A stretch of 64,000 nucleotides of DNA. Source: Stercorarius parasiticus (taxonomy: Eukaryota; Chordata; Aves; Charadriiformes; Stercorariidae). Shown here piece after piece: positions 59,151 through 64,000 of the stretch. The position numbers and the translations under genes are program-made. The notes under the pieces are model-generated. The model had not been told where the DNA came from. It did not search any database and saw only the letters and a program-made list of their open reading frames with translations. Position 1 is the first letter of the stretch; each line of letters starts with the position of its first letter. The stretch is from the NCBI GenBank assembly GCA_013396915.1, contig VWZL01000597.1:67963-131962 (forward strand), given 5' to 3'.

Positions 59151-61200
59151 GCCTCAGAGCCACACTTCATGTATGAACTGCTGTTAATGCTCAGGACTAC
59201 TACCCTTGCCCAGCCTTGAAAATGCCAATACCATGAGCCTTTTTCCAGAGCTTGCCCATTTCTTTTTCAAGCTCCCCTTCAGATCTATCAGCAATTATTT
59301 TCTCACCACTTATTTGTTCCAAGTGCAACCCAAATATGCAGAGATTATTGACTTCCGAAGCCTTTGTGCGGCACACAGGACCATAAGTTTTCCTGCAACA
59401 AACAGCAGGTCATTGCTCATTCTTATTACGTGCACACGGAAATCCAGTACGGATTTGCTGCCTCCATATATTTCCCAGCATGTCTGCTGGAGGTATAAAA
59501 ATATTCTCTGAAACCAGTTCACTGCCAGCAACCTCTGATTCTGCAATCCATAACAAGGAGGAAGAGGAAAGGATGCATTTTACGTAAATCACATTCAAAA
59601 TTCCTCCAGCCTATTGCCTGCAGGAGACAGGCTTTGTGATGGAGCGTGGCAGTTGAGAAGCTCTTGCCTTGCTTCTTGGTAGAAAAATCATTGATGAGCA
59701 GGGACTTAACAACACCACTGCACATCTCGCAGGGCTATTATGGCTTCTCTGTGTCAGCACAGTAGCCCTTGGTCCCCAGCTCTGCCTTGTCCTGGAAGAG
59801 AAGCCAGGTGGGACGCGCTGTGTGCCGGCGTCCGTCCTGCAGCTGCGTGATTCAAACCTCCCTTTTGGCCTTTGCTGGAATGAAAAAAAGCCAATGTTTC
59901 CTGTGTAACCAAACCTTGAGAAAGAATTCCTAGTACTGTTGATTTAATAGAGGAGGTGAAAAGACAAAGATGCAACAAGGCACCTTGGCTTCTAAAAGAG
60001 TATGTTTAGATGATCTTTCACTGACAATTTTGACAAAAAATAAACACACTGCAGGAAAATGTACTGTTCACTGAGTAGTTATTGACAAAAACCAATTCTG
60101 CTGGAAAATTTCTGGCCAGCTCTACCCCAGTAATAATGGATACTTTCTTTCTTGTGTACCAGCACACCAACCAAAGTGTGCATGAAATATTCATGGCTTG
60201 ACAGATTTTTAAAGGCTAAAGCAACAATTATGATCACCTCGCTTGCCCTCCTGCATAATATAGCTGGGAGAGCACTGCTCAGTATTACACCGCTCCCCAG
60301 CACCAGTGGGAAGCAATGACCCGACTAAACCTCCGAGGTAATTACAGGTGTCAGAGAGGGACCTCACGTCACTCAAGCCCTTCCTGCGAGTAGTGATTTG
60401 GGTACTGGAGACACCACAGATCAGCGAAGGGGAGGAGGAATGCCTCGCTGACTGAGGTTGGATGCTTTTGCTTTCACAAATATCTGCATAAATCCCATGC
60501 CCTCAGAAACACACAGCCGAAGGTGGGTCCCACCTCCTGACCTGGGCAAAACTAGCAAGGGTTAAATCCAGGACAGGACAAAAAGGGGACTTGGGAAAAC
60601 AAGCAGAAATCTCACAAAGAGTTTCTCTGAAGAGCTTGGGAACCCCATCGTAGAGACGGAGGGAATGAGATGGGTCAATCAGGCAAAACACGTCACGGCC
60701 AGATAAGCAAACATCACACACATTTATACCTTTGCTATCCTTAAACTATTCTAGGCAAAGACCTTAACTACTAAACTGAATGAGTTAGCGTACATGTAAC
60801 ATCACATAATTGCAGGACTTTAAACAAAACGCACTTGTAAAGAAGGCAGCACAGAGGTACAAACAGTATGAGCACGGGATTAGAGAAGACAGTTTTCAGG
60901 CAATTTTAGTTTATAGAAGAGACTGTGGCTGGATGTAAACCTCTACAGTCCAAAAAAAATAATGGCCACCTGGTTTCCAGATATTCTTTAACTGGGTGTC
61001 TTCATCTTCCACAACACTCCTCTGGACTTAAGGAAACCCTTTGCTGCTTTAATTTCTACTGAACAAGTCATTATACATGTAAAATGCACTACGTTTAGTC
61101 CAGGAATTACAACGTGTCTCTAAGATCTTGGTGCCTAGGGCACGGACTGAGATTCATGGACGTTATCTGCTCTTCCCTCCTCAAGCCCTGCTCGACTGCG

Positions 61201-61285
61201 TGAGCTGCTTTCCTTTTCTTTCCCTCCCTTTCCAGCTGTAGAATGAGGATAATAAATCTGATCTCCCTTGTAAAAGGACAGTGGA
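61201..61285 (-). mobile_element. MIR-like SINE fragment
   Basis: On the plus strand the core reads TTTCCAGCTGTAGAATGAGG, then ATAATAAATCTGATCTCCCT, then TGTAAAAGGA. This follows the reverse complement of MIR (TTTCCTCATCTGTAAAATGA, GGATAATAATACCTACCTC). It lies on the minus strand in MMP17 intron 3. Confidence 0.6.
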
Positions 61286-64000
61286 TGAAAAACCCTGTCT
61301 GAAGAGACAAACGTTATTAACATTCATCCCAATCCCTGACTCCAGAAACATTAGATTAAGGCAGAAACAGTATCAATACTTATTTTGCTTCTTATAAAAG
61401 GTCCTGCACCTCTGAGCTGACCCACGTTTTATTAACATGCTGCAGGTGTAAGTGAAAAATCCCCCATCCTTTATTCATTACCACCGTTATTTTTCAAGAG
61501 AATCCCATCAGGGTTTTTCAATTCAGCATCTGATTTGATTGCCGGAGCTCTGCTAATTGTTTTCAATGAGATTAGGAGAAGCCTATTATGCCGATAGGAT
61601 GTTTGTCGGCTTTGTGTTACCCAGCTCCACTGAAAAGGCGGCACATTTCTAACATCATGCAGATGAACACAGGACTAAATAAGCTTCCTCCCACCTTGAT
61701 TATTATTATTATTTGTAGTAAATGGTGCTTAGGTACCCAGTGGAGAGCAGCGCTCCTTCTTCTTGGATGTTAATCCCTCCTGAGACTCCCCTCGCAGAGC
61801 TCCAATCATGGGCAAAAGCCTGATGTGAGTAATTGGAGAGAAACCTCTCTCATCCAGACGGTCCCTGACAAGCTACCGGGAAGGTGATGAGGACAGGGCT
61901 GCTCAGTCCCTCTCTGGCCATGCCACCAATGTGGCCCCCAGCCCTCTGCAAAGCCGCATGCTGGGACACCCTGAGGAGCATCTGTCCCTGCAGTGGATGA
62001 GGCTGTGTGGGACAACATCAGCCGCGCCGCTTGGAATAGTGTCTGCCGAGCTGTACGCGGTTGTAAGGGGCACAACTGGATGCCGTGGAGAACACCTCTG
62101 CTCTGCTTTAAGGGCTCACCCAGGTGGCAGCAACGTCACAAGCTGGCTTTCACCCAGCTGCTGCCCATCCTTCACCTGTCCCCCGAGTCCCCTCCTTCAC
62201 TGGTCCCATCCCAGAGGTTTCGGGTCCACGCTGGTTAATAAGCAGAGGCCAGAGAGGGTTGGTCTGCCTCTGTTTGCTATTGAGGGGCACCCACACCAAT
62301 GGTTATTTTGGTTTCTGGGTTCCTTTTTGGTTTTTGTCCTCCCAAAGCCAAAAGTGGAAGAGTATTAGTGATGTATGAGAAATCAATTGCTGGTTAATGA
62401 AAGCACTCCTTCACCTTCTGCAGCCCTGGAACCACAGAGAAATAAAATAAATGCTGATAACTACCAAACACAGCAGGCTAAGGATTGCCTGCTAAACCCA
62501 AATTGATTTTTCTGGCGGGGGAGAAGAGGGGGCAGTGGGAAGGGTGGCTGCTTGCTGCCACGGCAAAGGCGCTTCCCCAGACACCCACAGCACAGCAGCC
62601 CTGCCCCGAGGCTACCCCAGCACTGCCGCAACACCCCAGCGCCAAGGAGGAAAGCAGTAGGGCTGTTTGCACCCTCCATTGCACCTCTCCCAGCACTTTG
62701 CAAACATTATGGAACGTTTTTGGGGGGATAATCCTTCTCCTGCCCTTTAATAAGTGTATCTCTCCAGGCAGTTCCCTGCAGCTCAGCAATGGGCGCTGGC
62801 ACGGGAATAATCCATCCCAGGGAGAAGAGGTCGGTGGAAGCAAATTTCAGAGCTGGTTTCTCGGGCTGCAGGAGGAGCAGCTGGTCGGGGGTGGGGGGGC
62901 TGCCGGAGCGGGGCTACCGTGCTTCACCACCCGCCCCGGCCATCGTGTCCCTGTGCTGCCGCCCATGCCAACCTGGCCGCTGCCTGCACTCCGCTCCAGA
63001 CACTCGGGGATTTTCCTACGAGGGTCACACATGGCTGCGATGGGCACGTTGTGACAGCCCTAAAACAGCTCTGCACTGGGGGGTGATGCTCTTGCCCCCC
63101 TTGGGCATCTCTCACACTTGGGCTGGGAGGTCCCATGGTGGGATGCCACCCATTAGAGGAGGAAAGCGGGAGGATTGGGTCCATTGTGGGGATGGGAGCG
63201 TGGAGCTGGGGGTTACCCCAGTTACACACCTTTACCCTGTGGCACCTGTCCCGCGGCTGCCCTTCCATGCCCCGGTAAATCCCCATCTCGGCTCAGGCGG
63301 TGCCATACCTCCACTGCAGGTGGCCGCAGGATGCCGGCGGCGATGATGGGCAGCAGCTGACAGACATCACTGCTCCCCTGCCACCTGCGTTTGCTCCAGC
63401 TCTGGCACCTCATGTCCTGAGCATCGCAGTTTCAAAGACTGCAGCTTTGATAAAGTGGCACCAGGGACTCATCCTTAACTGAAGATGGATGAAAGTCAGC
63501 TCGGTTTGGCACCGGGCTGAGATTTCAGCAAGAAAAAAAATGGGAAATGTAGAAAGCTGGGCTTTGGCAGCTTCCCCTGCCCCAGGGAGCTCAGAGCAGG
63601 CAGAGAGGGGGCATGGCCCTGATGTTGCATTTCTCGTGACTACAAGGAGACGGCGAGCGCCTGGGAAGAGACGGAGATGCCAGCTGTGAATTCCCCCTTC
63701 TGCAGGGCATAACCAAAAGCAACAAAGCAAAATTAGCGAAAGAAAAACCAGGCTGCAAACATGAGGGCGAACTCGCAGTGGGCAGCTCCCGGCGCCGATG
63801 CCAGCAGAGGGCATCCGCAGCACGCCACTCCCTGCACCCCACTCCCAAATCCATCCCACTGCCAACTCTTCAGCCTACTGAGTGCCTCCGTACCCACGTA
63901 CAATGCAGGAAAAATAAAATAAAAAATAATTAAAAACAATCCCATGAAAAGAAGATTTATGTGCTGTAATATCCTGGAAGCTTCCCATGGAGATGAGGCA

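Larger units (their letters stand above)
58822..64000 (-). other. MMP17: MMP17 intron 3 (3' part) to the window edge
   Basis: At least 5.2 kb of intron lie upstream of exon 4. The prodomain exons, with the PRCSLPD cysteine switch and the basic furin site, were looked for on the minus strand and not found, so they lie beyond 64000. MIR-like fragments lie at 59096-59150 and 61201-61285. The last 1.5 kb (62.5-64.0 kb) is GC-richer, with a G-run cluster at 62887-62913. Confidence 0.75.

Noticed and set aside
63300..63420. Minus-strand frame with a CACCTGCAG string considered as a possible MMP17 prodomain exon
   Set aside because: The translation has no cysteine switch, no basic furin site and no prodomain helix pattern.

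Overview
This is vertebrate nuclear DNA, most likely from a bird. The evidence is a CR1 retrotransposon 3' end at about 42,840-43,330, ending in degenerate copies of the ATTCTATG-type terminal repeat of sauropsid CR1 elements, together with split genes carrying canonical GT-AG introns, low repeat density, and an assembly gap inside a GC-rich promoter, which is common in avian assemblies. The species cannot be told from this window. There is no prokaryotic, viral or plasmid content, and almost all open frames of 60-200 codons here are chance frames in introns or intergenic DNA.

Two genes are recognised, both transcribed right to left (minus strand). On the left is the 5' coding part of ULK1, the autophagy-initiating Ser/Thr kinase. 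Four short exons (19453-19545, 19322-19363, 4308-4340, 3499-3535) encode the N-lobe and hinge of the kinase. Exon 1 is not visible and probably lies in a 477-base run of N at 20337-20813; the remaining exons lie beyond the left edge. Intron 3 alone is about 15 kb. A GC-rich, CpG-bearing patch inside it (about 17,990-18,480) contains a ZNF143/THAP11-like motif and a CCAAT box.

On the right is MMP17 (MT4-MMP), a GPI-anchored matrix metalloproteinase. Seven exons from 58821 down to 44468 encode the end of the N-terminal region, the zinc-protease catalytic domain, the hinge, the four-bladed hemopexin domain and the GPI-attachment tail. The signal peptide and prodomain exons are beyond the right edge. 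The exons join in frame into about 460 codons, close to the equivalent part of the human protein. The order MMP17 then ULK1 in one orientation matches the mammalian neighbourhood (human 12q24.33).

About 23 kb of intergenic DNA (roughly 21-43.8 kb) separates the two genes. It holds the CR1 copy, one MIR-like SINE, simple repeats and a 51-base homopurine tract, and no supportable gene. Further MIR-like SINE fragments lie in MMP17 introns. I found no RNA gene, CRISPR array or bacterial-type mobile element, and nothing that amounts to a new biological system. The most interesting leads are regulatory: the GC-rich patch in ULK1 intron 3, the sequence beside the gap at the ULK1 start, and the run of very short ULK1 exons with a U-rich tract after one 5' splice site.
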